The notes: generated from the sequence alone by a model not told the origin. Positions 16,185 to 27,293 are shown, counted from the first letter of the stretch. The stretch is DNA of 54,052 nt from Streptomyces roseoverticillatus (GCF_000719265.1 NZ_JOFL01000035.1:1-54052); one strand, 5' to 3'. Numbers and translations: made by a program.

Positions 16185-17480
16185 TCAGCCGCTCTCGTCC
16201 GTGCGGGCCGCACCAATAGCCGCGCCGCACTCGCCCTCTTCGCCCTCGCTTCCGCCGCCGCGCAGGAAGTCCTCGGCGACCGCGCAGTGCAGGGCGACAC
16301 CCGCGGCCAGTGCCCGCTCGTCGTAGAGCACACGGTCGGAGTGGTTGTCCGGGACCGTCCCCGGCACGCTGCCGGGCGGGCAGGCGCCCAGGAACACCAT
16401 CGCGTCGGGCACGCGCTGCAGGACGTACGAGAAGTCCTCGCCGCCCATCGTGGGGTGGGGAAGCTCGTGCACGTGGGAGGGGCCGAGGGCGGCAGCCGCC
16501 GCGCGGCGCACCAAGGCAGTGAACGCGGGGTCGTTCCGCACCGTGGGGTAGCCCTCAGGGAGTTCGAGGTCGACGGTCATGCCATGGGCGGCTGCCACGC
16601 CTTCGGCGACGCGCGCGATGCCCTCGCGCACCTTGCGGCGGGTCGCCTCGGAGAGCGTGCGGTACGTGCCGGTCAGCTCCGCGGTCTCCGGGATGATGTT
16701 GAACGCTCTTCCTGCCCGGATCGTGGTGATCGTCAGCACCGCGGGCTCGAAGATGCCGACGGTCCGGGTGATCATGGTCTGCAGGGCCTGGACGATCTCG
16801 CAGGCGACCGGGACGGGGTCGAGCACCCGGTGCGGGCCGGCCGCGTGCCCGCTCCGGCCCCTGACGGTGATCCGCACCACGTCGGCGGCGGCGTACTGCG
16901 TGCCCGGCCGGACGTGGACGGTGCACGTCTCGTTGCGGGCGTTGATGTGCAGGGCGAACGCGGCATCGACCGCCGTGCCGTCGGCCAGGGTGAGCAGCCC
17001 CTCCTCGATCATGGGCAGGGCCCCGCCGGCGGTCTCCTCGGCGGGCTGGAACATGAAGACCACCCGCCCCGCCAGCCGGTCCCTGCGGGTGCTGAGCAGC
17101 CGCGCGGCGCCCACGAGCATGGCGGCATGCGCGTCGTGCCCGCAGGCGTGCATGACGCCGGGCACCTCGGAGGCGAAGTCGAGGCCGGTGTTCTCCTGCT
17201 GCGGCAGGGCGTCCATGTCCGCGCGCAACAGCAGGGTCCGCCCGGGCCGTCCGCTGTCGAGCACGGCCACGACCGAGCTCAGCGTCCTGCCGAGCGTCAC
17301 CGTCAGGCCCAGTCCGTCGAGGGCCTCCACAACCGCCCGCTGGGTACGGGGCAGGTACGTGCCCACTTCCGGAAGGCGGTGGATGCGGCGCCGCAACGCC
17401 ACGACATCGGGCAGCAGGCTCCACGCCTCGGTCAGGAGGCCGGATTCCGGTCCGGCAGATGCGGTTCCGTCGATCAGCAC
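16185..17480 (-). CDS. M20-family amidohydrolase (N-acyl-amino acid hydrolase type)
   Basis: A dinuclear zinc peptidase-fold enzyme that removes acyl groups from amino acids or hippurate-like amides. All motifs are present: LLLRADMDALPQQE, VMHACGHDAHAAM (the HxCGHDxH ligands), FMFQPAEETAGGA (catalytic Glu), FALHINARNE, and the C-terminal HPTMGGEDFSYV ligand. The GTG at 17480 is preferred as start because GGAGG lies 5 bases upstream and it gives the normal length (431 aa); the frame extends to ATG 17567. No signal peptide. Confidence 0.88.
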   Translation of the reverse strand: MLIDGTASAGPESGLLTEAWSLLPDVVALRRRIHRLPEVGTYLPRTQRAVVEALDGLGLTVTLGRTLSSVVAVLDSGRPGRTLLLRADMDALPQQENTGLDFASEVPGVMHACGHDAHAAMLVGAARLLSTRRDRLAGRVVFMFQPAEETAGGALPMIEEGLLTLADGTAVDAAFALHINARNETCTVHVRPGTQYAAADVVRITVRGRSGHAAGPHRVLDPVPVACEIVQALQTMITRTVGIFEPAVLTITTIRAGRAFNIIPETAELTGTYRTLSEATRRKVREGIARVAEGVAAAHGMTVDLELPEGYPTVRNDPAFTALVRRAAAAALGPSHVHELPHPTMGGEDFSYVLQRVPDAMVFLGACPPGSVPGTVPDNHSDRVLYDERALAAGVALHCAVAEDFLRGGGSEGEEGECGAAIGAARTDESG

Positions 17481-17729
17481 GCGCGCCTCCACGACAAGCG
17501 GGTCGTCTCCGTCAGGATGTGGCAGTGCGGCAGCGGTCGCCGACGCTATGAGACCACACCTGGGCATTCACCGACAGAACGTCTCCGTGCCGGACCCGCC
17601 GGGGCGGGCCTGCCTTCCGCCCCTCGGGTGACGCCGGCACGAGTGATCTTCATCGCGGTGTCCAGCACGATCCCGGCAATAGAGTGCCGCGTCGTGGACA
17701 GGGCAGACAGGGCGAACAGGGTGAACAGA

Positions 17730-18068
17730 GACGACCGTCTGCCACGCCTGAGCGCACAGCGGCTCCGCTTCGACCTGATTCTGCTGACCGCGGTCTGGAT
17801 GCACCTGGACGAACGGCAGCGCTCTGCGGCCATGGTTCGCCTGACCGGCCTCCTCGCAGCCGGAGGCCGAGTGATCCTCTCCCTGCGCCACGGCCCGGTC
17901 CCGGCGGGCCGTCGCATGTTCCCCGTCACCGCGCAGGAGACCGTGGAACTCGCCCGGCGATCCGGGCTGCACGTCATTCACCACGCCCGGCGCGAGGACC
18001 CGCACGGACGCCCGGGGGTGGCCTGGACCTATCTCGGCCTGCAGCTCCGCGCGGGCAGCGGCAGGTGA
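17730..18068 (+). pseudogene. C-terminal fragment of a class I methyltransferase
   Basis: The sequence FDLILLTAVWMHLDERQRSA, then LTGLLAAGGRVILSLRHGPV, GLHVIHHARREDPHGRPGVA and WTYLGLQL is the C-terminal half of a SAM-dependent methyltransferase of a type common in Streptomyces. Motif I and everything before it are missing; upstream in the same frame is antisense to the M20 gene. There is no plausible start codon with a ribosome site. The gene was therefore truncated at its 5' end. Confidence 0.65.
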
Positions 18069-18165
18069 CATGCGCGAACTGCCGGGCCTCATCGCGGAGC
18101 AGTGAACAACGCCGAGCCCGACCCTTGCTGAAGCCGCTCGTGGCCCCGGCAGGGAGTCGGGGCTT

Positions 18166-18199
18166 CGGCGGCCTGCCGTGTCATCCGGGCAGGCCGCCG
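18166..18199. terminator. Bidirectional hairpin between methyltransferase remnant and htpG
   Basis: A 12-bp perfect stem (CGGCGGCCTGCC with GGCAGGCCGCCG) and a 10-base loop, 20 bases beyond the htpG stop. It serves the converging transcripts from both sides. Confidence 0.7.
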
Positions 18200-18218
18200 G
18201 TGTCCGGCGGAGTCCGGG

Positions 18219-20135
<1,917 letters not shown>

Positions 20136-20308
20136 GTTCGCGAATACCTCACAGGTCCTATCGCCAGAACTGATCGAAGCCACTGTAAAACACCACGTCA
20201 GGACAGTGGCCGGGATATGGGGCAGTGGCTGGATCCGTGCCGCGCGCGCTCGCGCCCGGGCCGGTCGCGTTCCGTGGTTTCGCCGGGTCGGTTCCGTACC
20301 GTGATGTC

Positions 20309-20328
20309 GCCGGTGAGGCGGCACCGGC
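20309..20328 (-). terminator. Hairpin after the response regulator gene
   Basis: GCCGGTG and CACCGGC around a 6-base loop, ending 5 bases beyond the regulator's stop codon and upstream of the htpG promoter. Short, so moderate confidence. Confidence 0.4.
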
Positions 20329-20332
20329 CGGC

Positions 20333-21013
20333 TCAGGGTTCGGGGACAGCCAGCCCCGTCTGCCAGGCCCACGCCGCGATGCCGACGCGGTTGGCGGTGC
20401 CGAGCTTGGTCCGGACGTTGGCGATGTGGGTCTTCACCGTTCCCGGAGAGATGAAGAGCTCGTCGGCGATCCGGGAGTTCGTCCAGCCGCGCGCGACGAG
20501 GCGGACGATGTCCTGCTCACGGTGGGTGAGGGGGGCGGCGCCGAGGCCCGTAACGGGTGACAGGGGCGGAGGCGGTGGCGTGGTGAGCCGGCGCAGGAGC
20601 CGGACGGTGATCTGCGGGCTGATGAGGGCGTCGCCGGCCATGGCCGCCCTGACGCCCTCGATGAGCAGGGAGGGCCCGGAGCGTTTGAGGAGGAATCCGG
20701 CGGCGCCGTTGCGGAGCGCGGTGTGGACGTAGTCGTCGAGGTCGAAGGTGGTGACGACGATGACGCGAGTGGGGTGCGCGACACCGGGTCCCGCGAGGAG
20801 CCGGGTCAGCTCGAGACCGTCGATGCCGGGCATGCGGATGTCGGCCAGGACGACGTCCGGCCGCAGCCGGCGGGCGAGTTCGAAGGCGCCGGTGCCGTCG
20901 GCGGCCTCGCCGACGATGCTCATGTCCGGCTGGGAGTCGAGGACGAGGCGGAAGCCGCTGCGGATGTCGTCCTGGTCGTCGGCCAGAACGATGCGGGTGG
21001 GAGTGTTGGTCAC
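20333..21013 (-). CDS. NarL/LuxR-family response regulator
   Basis: A 226-aa two-domain regulator. Receiver: IVLADDQDDIR (acidic pocket), DVVLADIRMPGIDG (phospho-acceptor Asp), VIVVTTFDLDDYV (Thr) and GFLLKRSGP (Lys). C-terminal HTH: LTHREQDIVRLVARGWTNSR, IADELFISPGTVKTHIANVR. A Pro-rich linker (TTPPPPPLSP) joins the domains. Its ATG overlaps the histidine kinase stop by 4 bases, so the pair is co-translated. The target is unknown; the palindrome in front of the kinase gene is a candidate autoregulatory site. Confidence 0.95.
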   Translation of the reverse strand: MTNTPTRIVLADDQDDIRSGFRLVLDSQPDMSIVGEAADGTGAFELARRLRPDVVLADIRMPGIDGLELTRLLAGPGVAHPTRVIVVTTFDLDDYVHTALRNGAAGFLLKRSGPSLLIEGVRAAMAGDALISPQITVRLLRRLTTPPPPPLSPVTGLGAAPLTHREQDIVRLVARGWTNSRIADELFISPGTVKTHIANVRTKLGTANRVGIAAWAWQTGLAVPEP

Positions 21014-22407
21014 GAGAGCTTCTCCGCCTTTGCCGGTGCCGGCGCCGGCGCCTTTGCCGGTGTCGGTGTCGGTGTCGAAGGAGACGATGCCGCGTGGGGT
21101 GCCGGGTCCGCCGGGGTCAGCGGCAAGGTGGCGGCCACCCGCCAGCCTCCCTCGTGCGGCCCGTACACCAGCGTGCCGCCCGTGGCCCGTACGCGTTCAC
21201 GCATGCCGCTCAGGCCTCGTCCGCCGTGGTCGTTGCGCTCGCGACGGATGGTGGTGCGGGGGCCGTCTTCGCTGTCGGCGGAGTTGACGACCGTGACGTC
21301 GAGGGCGGATTCGCCGTCGTGCGTACGGGTCCGGGTGAGCGCTACGTCGATCCGCGTGGCGCCCGGGGCATGGCGGCGGACGTTGGTGAGCGCCTCGACG
21401 ACCACGCGGTAGGCAGTGGAGCCGACGGCTCGCGAGAGGTCGTCCGTCGCGCCGGGCTGCACGGTGAGCCGGGTGGCCTGACCGGTGGCGGCGGAGGAGA
21501 ACCGTTCGACCAGGGCGGGCAGTTGGTCCACGCCCGGCAGGGGTTCGACGACGGCGGCCTCGGCGCGGGCGGCGCCGGATCCGGTCGTCGGGGCAGGGTC
21601 GGATCCGTTCGTGCGGGCGGCGCCGGAGTCCTCCGTCCGGGCGGCACCGGAGCCGTCCGCTTCGTGGAGTGTCCGGACCATCCGGTCCATGGCCGCCAGC
21701 GCGTTGAGCCCGGCCGTCTCGATGCGTTCCAGGGCCGTCAGGGCCTGCCGCGGGTCGGTGCCGGCCACGAAGCGGGCGGCTTGGGCCTGGGCCACGATGC
21801 CGCTGACGTCGTGCGCCACGTAGTCGTGGAGGTCCCGGGCGAGGCTGAGCTGCTGGGCGCGGCGGGTCTCGGCGACCAGCCGGTTCCGGCGGTGCTCCAT
21901 CAGCCGGGGATAGCCGCCGATGACGCACGCGCCCAGCACGGGCAGGGTCCAGAACGCCGCCGCGCCGGCCAGGGTCAGCGGCGTGGGATCCGGCAGCAGC
22001 GGCAGGGTCCAGGCCGCCACTGCCGGTCCCGTCACGGCAACGGCCGCCGCCGCGCGTCGCAGCGGAGCCCACCGTACGACGACGGTCAGCAACACCAGCA
22101 GGGTGGCGGTCTCCGCGAGGCGTGCCCAGGAGCCCTCGGACATCGCGGGCGGCCGGGCGATGGCCGTGGTGACCAGGGATGCCGCTCCGGCGAGCGCGAG
22201 GGGGACGGCGAGGCGTTCCCGTGACCGCGGCCAACCCGCCAGTGCCCACAGGAGCAGCGTGAGGGCGGCGATCGCCGAGGGCGCCCCGTAGGGCCGCGGC
22301 ATGCCGTCGAGGCCGAGGGCGGTGGCACCGAGCGCCGAGCAACCCGTCAGCGCCAGGACCGCGGTGAGCACCGCGTCCCGTCGTCTCACGCTCTTGATCA
22401 TCTCCAC
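21010..22407 (-). CDS. Sensor histidine kinase, HisKA_3 type
   Basis: A 465-aa membrane kinase. Four to six hydrophobic segments lie in residues 10-175. The H-box is LARDLHDYVAHDVSGIVAQA (His-Asp), followed by dimerisation helices and the ATPase (VVEALTNVRRHAPGATRID N-box; GGRGLSGMRERV G-box). A linker rich in degenerate GSGAARTE-like repeats (about residues 252-285) interrupts the two parts, and an Ala-Pro-Lys-rich tail follows. It phosphorylates the overlapping response regulator gene's product; the signal is unknown. It is divergent from the secreted-protein gene at 22615. Confidence 0.93.
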   Translation of the reverse strand: MEMIKSVRRRDAVLTAVLALTGCSALGATALGLDGMPRPYGAPSAIAALTLLLWALAGWPRSRERLAVPLALAGAASLVTTAIARPPAMSEGSWARLAETATLLVLLTVVVRWAPLRRAAAAVAVTGPAVAAWTLPLLPDPTPLTLAGAAAFWTLPVLGACVIGGYPRLMEHRRNRLVAETRRAQQLSLARDLHDYVAHDVSGIVAQAQAARFVAGTDPRQALTALERIETAGLNALAAMDRMVRTLHEADGSGAARTEDSGAARTNGSDPAPTTGSGAARAEAAVVEPLPGVDQLPALVERFSSAATGQATRLTVQPGATDDLSRAVGSTAYRVVVEALTNVRRHAPGATRIDVALTRTRTHDGESALDVTVVNSADSEDGPRTTIRRERNDHGGRGLSGMRERVRATGGTLVYGPHEGGWRVAATLPLTPADPAPHAASSPSTPTPTPAKAPAPAPAKAEKLS

Positions 22408-22430
22408 GCCGTGATCCTACGGGCGGGTCA

Positions 22431-22470
22431 CGGGTCTTCTCCTCTGCCGAACGGCAGAGGAGAAGGCCCG
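22431..22470. promoter_or_regulatory. 40-nt near-perfect palindrome in a divergent promoter region
   Basis: Left arm CGGGTCTTCTCCTCTGCCG pairs with the right arm at 22452-22470 at 18 of 19 positions (the one exception is a T-G pair), around a central AA. It sits 24 bases upstream of the kinase ATG and 145 upstream of the secreted-protein ATG. Because both neighbours are transcribed away from it, it is not a terminator of either; an operator for the two-component system or a leader hairpin is more likely. Confidence 0.6.
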
Positions 22471-22614
22471 TGCGGAGCCGGAGATCCGCTGATCGGCAGA
22501 TGGCCCGGGAGCGGGGGCGAAAGCGAGAGTTGATCACGTCATCGGGACGGCCGTTCACCGGCGACGGCCCACGCCCCGTCAGGCACAAGAACGAACGAGA
22601 TCGAAGGAGTTCGC

Positions 22615-23292
22615 ATGCAGCACAAGAGGTCTTCCTCCCGCCGCAGGACCGTCACCGGAGCCGTGGGCGCCGCGACCGCGTTCGCCGTACTCTGCGGGCT
22701 CACCTCCGCCGCGTCCGCCTCCCCCTCCGTACCCCTGTCGAAGGCCGGGGCGGAGGCCGGGGTCGGGAAGGCGTACCCGCCGGCCAGGGTGTCCGGCCAG
22801 GGGCGCCTCTTCTTCGCCTACACGCCGGACGACGACATCCGCTTCTCCGTGGAAGCGACGGCCGCGCCCTTCAGCCGGCCCCTCGACCAACTGCCGAAGG
22901 GCATGCCCACCGATGCCCGCGGCACCGTGACGATCTACCACTGGATGGCCGGCAACAACGACAGCCGGCGTGGGGAGGCCGCGGTGGACTGTCTGGTCAC
23001 CGCCGGCGACACGGCGACTCTCAGCGCCGTCGTCACCAAGTCCGCGGACCCCCGGGAGATAGGCAAGCGGATGGGGTTCAGCGTCAAGACCGGCGGCCCC
23101 GGCAAGGGGAGGTTCGGGTTCGACTGGGCGGTGAGCAACGTCGACGTCGTCGACGGCAAGACGGTGGCGCCGAGAGTCGGCACCTGCATGGCGCCGGCGC
23201 CCTTCGCCCCGGTCGTCAAGGGCGGCTTCACCGTCACCCATGCGGAGTTGCCGCCGCTCCCGGCCGACTGGCAGCCCGGCCGTAACAGCTGA
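22615..23292 (+). CDS. Secreted hypothetical protein, 225 aa
   Basis: The start at ATG 22615 is secured by AAGGAG 7 bases upstream. The signal peptide has a basic n-region (QHKRSSSRRR), hydrophobic AVGAATAFAVLCGLTSAASA and a likely cleavage after ASA near residue 36. The mature part has a beta-rich look (GRLFFAYTPDDDIRFSVEAT, GTVTIYHWMAGN) and two Cys that could pair. No family recognised. It is divergent from a two-component system that may control it through the 22431-22470 palindrome. Confidence 0.75.
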   Translation: MQHKRSSSRRRTVTGAVGAATAFAVLCGLTSAASASPSVPLSKAGAEAGVGKAYPPARVSGQGRLFFAYTPDDDIRFSVEATAAPFSRPLDQLPKGMPTDARGTVTIYHWMAGNNDSRRGEAAVDCLVTAGDTATLSAVVTKSADPREIGKRMGFSVKTGGPGKGRFGFDWAVSNVDVVDGKTVAPRVGTCMAPAPFAPVVKGGFTVTHAELPPLPADWQPGRNS

Positions 23293-23343
23293 CGCCCGGC
23301 CGTAACGGCTGGTTCTCGATTCGCTCCCGGTTCGCTTCTCGGT

Positions 23344-24252
23344 TCACTTCTCGGTGAAGAGGAGGTCCTCGGAGGGATGCGTCATCTTCACGGTCTCGCC
23401 GTTGGTGATCTCGATGACGTTGTGCAGACCGGTCTGAACACGGGACGGGGTGGCCGACAGGATGCGGAACTTGTCCGCGGCCCCGCCCAGGTACGCGGGG
23501 AAGCAGGCCAGCGACGCGTTGCCGAGCGAGAGGTACTCCTTCAGCCGGCGGAACAGCTTCGGAAGGATCACCACATCTTCGGTAATGGAGGACATCCCGG
23601 TGATCTTCGCTCCGGTGAGGGTCACGTCACCCAGCGCACCGCTCGTGACGTTCCACACGCCCTTGCCGGGATCGGCCTTCGCCTGCTGGACGGCGACGGT
23701 CAGCTCCTGGCGCAGATCCGCCGGCAGGCCCGTGTAGAAGGTGGGATACGCCAGGCCCTCCGTGAGCAGGTGGTGGTTGGCCGTGTTCTTCAGGAGCCCC
23801 GTCTTCACCTCGATCTCGTAGCCACTGGGACCCGGCGGGGCGCCCCGGCCGATGAGTGCCACGCAGCGGCCGAATACGTCGCTGCCGCGGGTGAGGATGA
23901 AGCCCGGGACCGTGTCGGGAGTGGCGGAGATTTTCTCGTGGCCATTACTGGGATCGAGAGTGCGCCGGATGTCGCTGAATCCGAGCCACGTCAGCAGCGC
24001 GTCGGTGGCGGCATCGCCGAACTTCCGTGGCTGGCGTTCCTCCGTCCCGTAGTTCCCCGTGTAATGGGTTTCCAGCGCGTCGATGCCTTCGAGGCGGATA
24101 TCGACGTGGCCGTCCTTCTCGGGCTCCAGCTTCTGACATCCGCGGACGAGCTTCCACTCACCCACGTAATCCGGAATGAACGGGACGGTGTCCCCGTCAG
24201 GCCTGGTGCGGCCCGAAAGATGAAATGACCCCTTGATCAGCAACATCGGCAT
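23344..24252 (-). CDS. Staphylococcal-nuclease-like (SNase) domain protein
   Basis: A 302-aa protein from ATG 24252, which has a GGGGG ribosome site 7 bases upstream. VDIRLEGIDALETHYTG resembles the SNase strand-loop with Arg35, Asp40 and Glu43 equivalents (R..x..D.xE spacing), QPRKFGDAATDALLTWLGF the following helix, and SDVFGRCVALIGRG the second Arg (Arg87) segment. The active-site set thus looks preserved. About 140 residues of unrecognised sequence follow (from NTANHHLLTEGLAYPTFY). No signal peptide. It probably acts as a Ca-dependent nuclease; cellular role unknown. The convergent gene ends 51 bases away. Confidence 0.6.
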   Translation of the reverse strand: MPMLLIKGSFHLSGRTRPDGDTVPFIPDYVGEWKLVRGCQKLEPEKDGHVDIRLEGIDALETHYTGNYGTEERQPRKFGDAATDALLTWLGFSDIRRTLDPSNGHEKISATPDTVPGFILTRGSDVFGRCVALIGRGAPPGPSGYEIEVKTGLLKNTANHHLLTEGLAYPTFYTGLPADLRQELTVAVQQAKADPGKGVWNVTSGALGDVTLTGAKITGMSSITEDVVILPKLFRRLKEYLSLGNASLACFPAYLGGAADKFRILSATPSRVQTGLHNVIEITNGETVKMTHPSEDLLFTEK

Positions 24253-24460
24253 GGCAAACCCCCATGAACGCCGGAACAGACCGCATACCTCGCCAAGTAC
24301 TTCGCCGAGCACCTAGCAAGGCGGTCACACCGGGAAAAACCCGGTTCACTACCATGCTGCGACCAGCCCGGCACGATCGCCATCGGAGCACCGGGCCGCC
24401 GCGCCCCACGGACTCGGGCGAGGCTGCACAGAAGGCGGGGCTGTAAAGAAGGCGGGGCTG

Positions 24461-25516
24461 TCAGAAAGGGGCGGTCGCCGGCTTCGTCCGCGCGTGCGCG
24501 GGCGTGAGGAGGCGCTGGAGCCAGCGGGTGCGGGTGTTGCGGGCTTCCCGGCTGAGGGCCGCCTGCGGTGCCAGGCTGTCGAAGCCGTGGTAGGCGCCGG
24601 GCCATACGTGCAGTTCGGCCTGGCCGCCGGCCTGCCAGATCGCGTTGGCGTAGGCCACGTCCTCGTCCCGGAACATCTCGGCCGACCCGACGTCGATGTA
24701 GGCCGGAGGGAGTCCGGAGAGGTCCGTGGCGCGGGAGGGGGCCGCGTAGGGCGGCAGGTCCGCGGCGCCGTAGCGGTCGCCCAGCAGTGCCTGCCACGCG
24801 GTCGCGTTGGAGGTGAGGTCCCACGTGCCCAGGCCCGTCATCTGGTGGCTGGAGAAGGTGCTGTTGCGGTCGTCGAGCATCGGGCACAGCAGCAGTTGCC
24901 CCAGGGCCCGGGGGCCGCCGCGGTCGCGGGCCAGGAGGGTGAGGGCCGCGGCGAGTCCGCCGCCGGCGCTCTTGCCTCCGATGATGATGCGGTCCGGGTC
25001 GATGCCCAGTTCGGCCGCGTGCCGGGCCGCCCAGGCGAGTCCGGCGTAGCAGTCCTCCAGCGGTTGCGGATACCGCGCGTGCGGCGCCAGCCGGTACTCG
25101 ACCGAGATGACCGCCAGTTCCAGCGGGAGGGCCCACTCGCGGAGGATCCGTGGAAGCACGGACCACGCATTACCCATGATCATTGCGCCTCCGTGCATGT
25201 AGTACAGCAGAGGCAGCGGCCCGGTGAGCCCGGACGGCCGCGCGCTCACGAGCGTGACGTCCGGCGCGCCCGGCGGTCCCGGAACACGAAGCTCCGTCAC
25301 CTCGAAGCGGCCGTCGGCACGGAGGTCCTCGGCCGTCGGCCGAGGCCGGGCCGCGGCGTCCCGCTCTTGCCGGGCCTGAAGGTTGTCCGGCGTGAGGGGC
25401 TCCCCCGGCTCCCTTCCCAAGGCCTGCAGTGCGGCGTCCAGTTCAGGGTCGAAAGGGGGCACCGCCTTCGGTGCCGGGGCGCTGCCGGACTCCGATCGCG
25501 CGCTGGGGACAGTCAT
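24461..25516 (-). CDS. Alpha/beta hydrolase, hormone-sensitive-lipase-type esterase
   Basis: A 351-aa carboxylesterase. YYMHGGAMIMGN holds the HGG oxyanion motif (108-110), VISVEYRLAPHARYPQPLED is the family signature, IIIGGKSAGGGLAA carries the nucleophile Ser183, YIDVGSAEMFRDED the Asp, and VWPGAYHGFD the His. It hydrolyses small acyl esters in the cytoplasm. ATG 25516 has GGGAG 6 bases upstream. It is divergent from the MFS gene at 25917. Confidence 0.92.
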   Translation of the reverse strand: MTVPSARSESGSAPAPKAVPPFDPELDAALQALGREPGEPLTPDNLQARQERDAAARPRPTAEDLRADGRFEVTELRVPGPPGAPDVTLVSARPSGLTGPLPLLYYMHGGAMIMGNAWSVLPRILREWALPLELAVISVEYRLAPHARYPQPLEDCYAGLAWAARHAAELGIDPDRIIIGGKSAGGGLAAALTLLARDRGGPRALGQLLLCPMLDDRNSTFSSHQMTGLGTWDLTSNATAWQALLGDRYGAADLPPYAAPSRATDLSGLPPAYIDVGSAEMFRDEDVAYANAIWQAGGQAELHVWPGAYHGFDSLAPQAALSREARNTRTRWLQRLLTPAHARTKPATAPF

Positions 25517-25916
25517 GATCCGCTCCCTGGCCGGAGGGCGGGCCTCCGCCGTCCGTCATCCCTGCCGACACAGCTGACCTGTATATACGTGCACCCGGGG
25601 AACGCTCGTCTACGACCCATACGGCGTAGCCAACCACACCACCGCTCGGACGAGCGGGCCCGGAACCTCCTGACGGTAGCTGGCCGTCGCCACCGGCTCC
25701 ACCTGTCGCGGCGTGATCATCTTCATAGGTCGCAGTTGCCGAACCGGGGGTAGAAAGAACGGACCGCTGGGTCCGTTTCGCTTGTGCCGCTCGTCGCCCT
25801 GCCCGGTCGTCGTGACGCCGGTTCGGCACCGCACCAAGCACGGGGCCGCAGCAGTCGCTGGTTCGCTGGCGTCTTGGCCCCGTACTCCGGTGCCCGGACC
25901 GTACGGAAGGGCACAC
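25517..25916. promoter_or_regulatory. 400-bp divergent intergenic region with an 8-bp hairpin
   Basis: It contains the promoters of the esterase (minus) and the MFS/ATP-grasp unit (plus). An AT-rich TGTATATACGTG patch near 25578-25590 could be the esterase -10. A hairpin AACGGACC-GCTG-GGTCCGTT occupies 25758-25777, 140 bases before the MFS start, and might be an operator or an attenuator. No gene is supported. Confidence 0.4.
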
Positions 25917-27293
25917 ATGACAGACCGTCTCGACCGTCTGGCCGCGAAACGATCCCGGACGACCGCGGGCGGCGAAGACGACGGCGATGACCGTCCGCTG
26001 AGTGCCCGGCAGCTCACCGCGCTGGTGGTGGCGCGGGCGACGAGCTGCGCGGGCTTCTTCGCCGTGCTGCCCTACCTCGGGCTGTGGCTGGTGGACTCCC
26101 GCGGCCTGACCGGGGCTGACGCCGGCCTGGTGGTGGGCGCCGCGATCCTGGCCAACCGGGCCGGCGGGGTGCTGCTGGTGCCGCTGATCCACCGGCTCGG
26201 GCTCAAGGCCTCGGTCGGCGCCGGCTACCTGGGAGCGGCCCTCGCCTTCGCCGTGCTCGGGGCGGGTCTGCACCTTCCGGCCTACGGCTGGCTGGTGGTC
26301 GCCGCGCTGGCCGGCCTGTCCCTGGCGATGGCGACGACGGCGATGAAGGCCCAGGTCGCGGCGTTCCCGCCCGATCAACGGCTGCGCGGGTTCAGCTACC
26401 TCAACATGGCGGTCAACGCGGGCTCCGCGGTCGGCCCGGTCATCGGCGGCGCCCTCCTGGAGTGGCACGCCGGCTGGCTGCCGCTCGCGGCTGCGGCGCT
26501 CGATCTGGTGGCACTGGCCGCGGTGCCCGCGCTGCCGGGCACGTGGCGGGGCTCCGACTCTCCGCAGCGGACCGCCGAAGGGGACGACGACGGCCGGAAG
26601 GGCCGGTGGCTGCCGCAGCGTCCCTTCGTGGCCTTCTCTCTGCTGGTGTGCGGCACATGGGTGGCCTACGCCCAGGTCTTCGACGTCCTTCCCGCCTACC
26701 TCGGCGACACCATCAGCACCCGTGACCTGGGCCTGGTGTTCACTCTCAACGCCGTCCTGGTGGTGGCCCTGCAGGTGCCCGTGTCCGCGCTGTCCCGCCG
26801 GGTGCTGAGCCGCCCGCGCGCGGGGTTCGGCCTCCTCTGCACCGCGGCCAACGTGATTCTCGCCGCCGCCGTCGTGCTCTTCGCCTTCGGCCGCACGGGC
26901 GGCCTCGGGCTGCTCCTCGCGGCCATGGTGCTCTTCACCCTGTCCGAACTGGTGTGGAGCCCCCTCTACGACGCCCAGGTGGGCGAGCGCCGCGGCACGC
27001 TGTCCACCACGGCCGCCTACGCCCTCGCAGGCGTGGCATGGGGCGCCGCCGAATCGGCCGGCGCCTGGCTCGGTACGCTCCTGGCAGTCCGTCCCACCGT
27101 GCCGGGAGTGCTGTCACCGGCAGCGGCGCCGTACTGGGGCGCGGCCGCGCTCGCCCTGCTCACCGGCCTCGCCATGTCCTGGAGCGGCCGCCGTACCACT
27201 GACCGCCGTGCGCCTGCCGGCAGTACATCTGACACACCGCCCAGCGGTCACGAAAGGAACTCCCATGACGTGGATATGCCTGCTCGGCCCTAG
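25917..27293 (+). CDS. Major facilitator superfamily transporter
   Basis: A 458-aa membrane protein with about 12 helices; the cytoplasmic loop is at TWRGSDSPQRTAEGDDDG. The start ATG 25917 with GGAAGGG upstream gives MTDRLDRLAAKRS and a soluble N-terminal tail of about 30 residues; the frame to 25713 is rejected. LVVDSRGLTGADAGL and NMAVNAGSAVGPVIGGALLE are MFS signature stretches. The last 29 bases overlap the ATP-grasp gene, so the two are one operon. It probably exports the ATP-grasp product or a related compound (inference). Confidence 0.9.
   Translation: MTDRLDRLAAKRSRTTAGGEDDGDDRPLSARQLTALVVARATSCAGFFAVLPYLGLWLVDSRGLTGADAGLVVGAAILANRAGGVLLVPLIHRLGLKASVGAGYLGAALAFAVLGAGLHLPAYGWLVVAALAGLSLAMATTAMKAQVAAFPPDQRLRGFSYLNMAVNAGSAVGPVIGGALLEWHAGWLPLAAAALDLVALAAVPALPGTWRGSDSPQRTAEGDDDGRKGRWLPQRPFVAFSLLVCGTWVAYAQVFDVLPAYLGDTISTRDLGLVFTLNAVLVVALQVPVSALSRRVLSRPRAGFGLLCTAANVILAAAVVLFAFGRTGGLGLLLAAMVLFTLSELVWSPLYDAQVGERRGTLSTTAAYALAGVAWGAAESAGAWLGTLLAVRPTVPGVLSPAAAPYWGAAALALLTGLAMSWSGRRTTDRRAPAGSTSDTPPSGHERNSHDVDMPARP

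Noticed and set aside
16134..18068. A 644-codon plus-strand open frame
   Set aside because: Most of it is the antisense of the intact M20 amidohydrolase gene; only the last 110 codons resemble a protein, and those were recorded as a methyltransferase fragment.
22431..22470. The 40-nt palindrome as a terminator
   Set aside because: Both flanking genes are transcribed away from it, so no transcript would be ended there.
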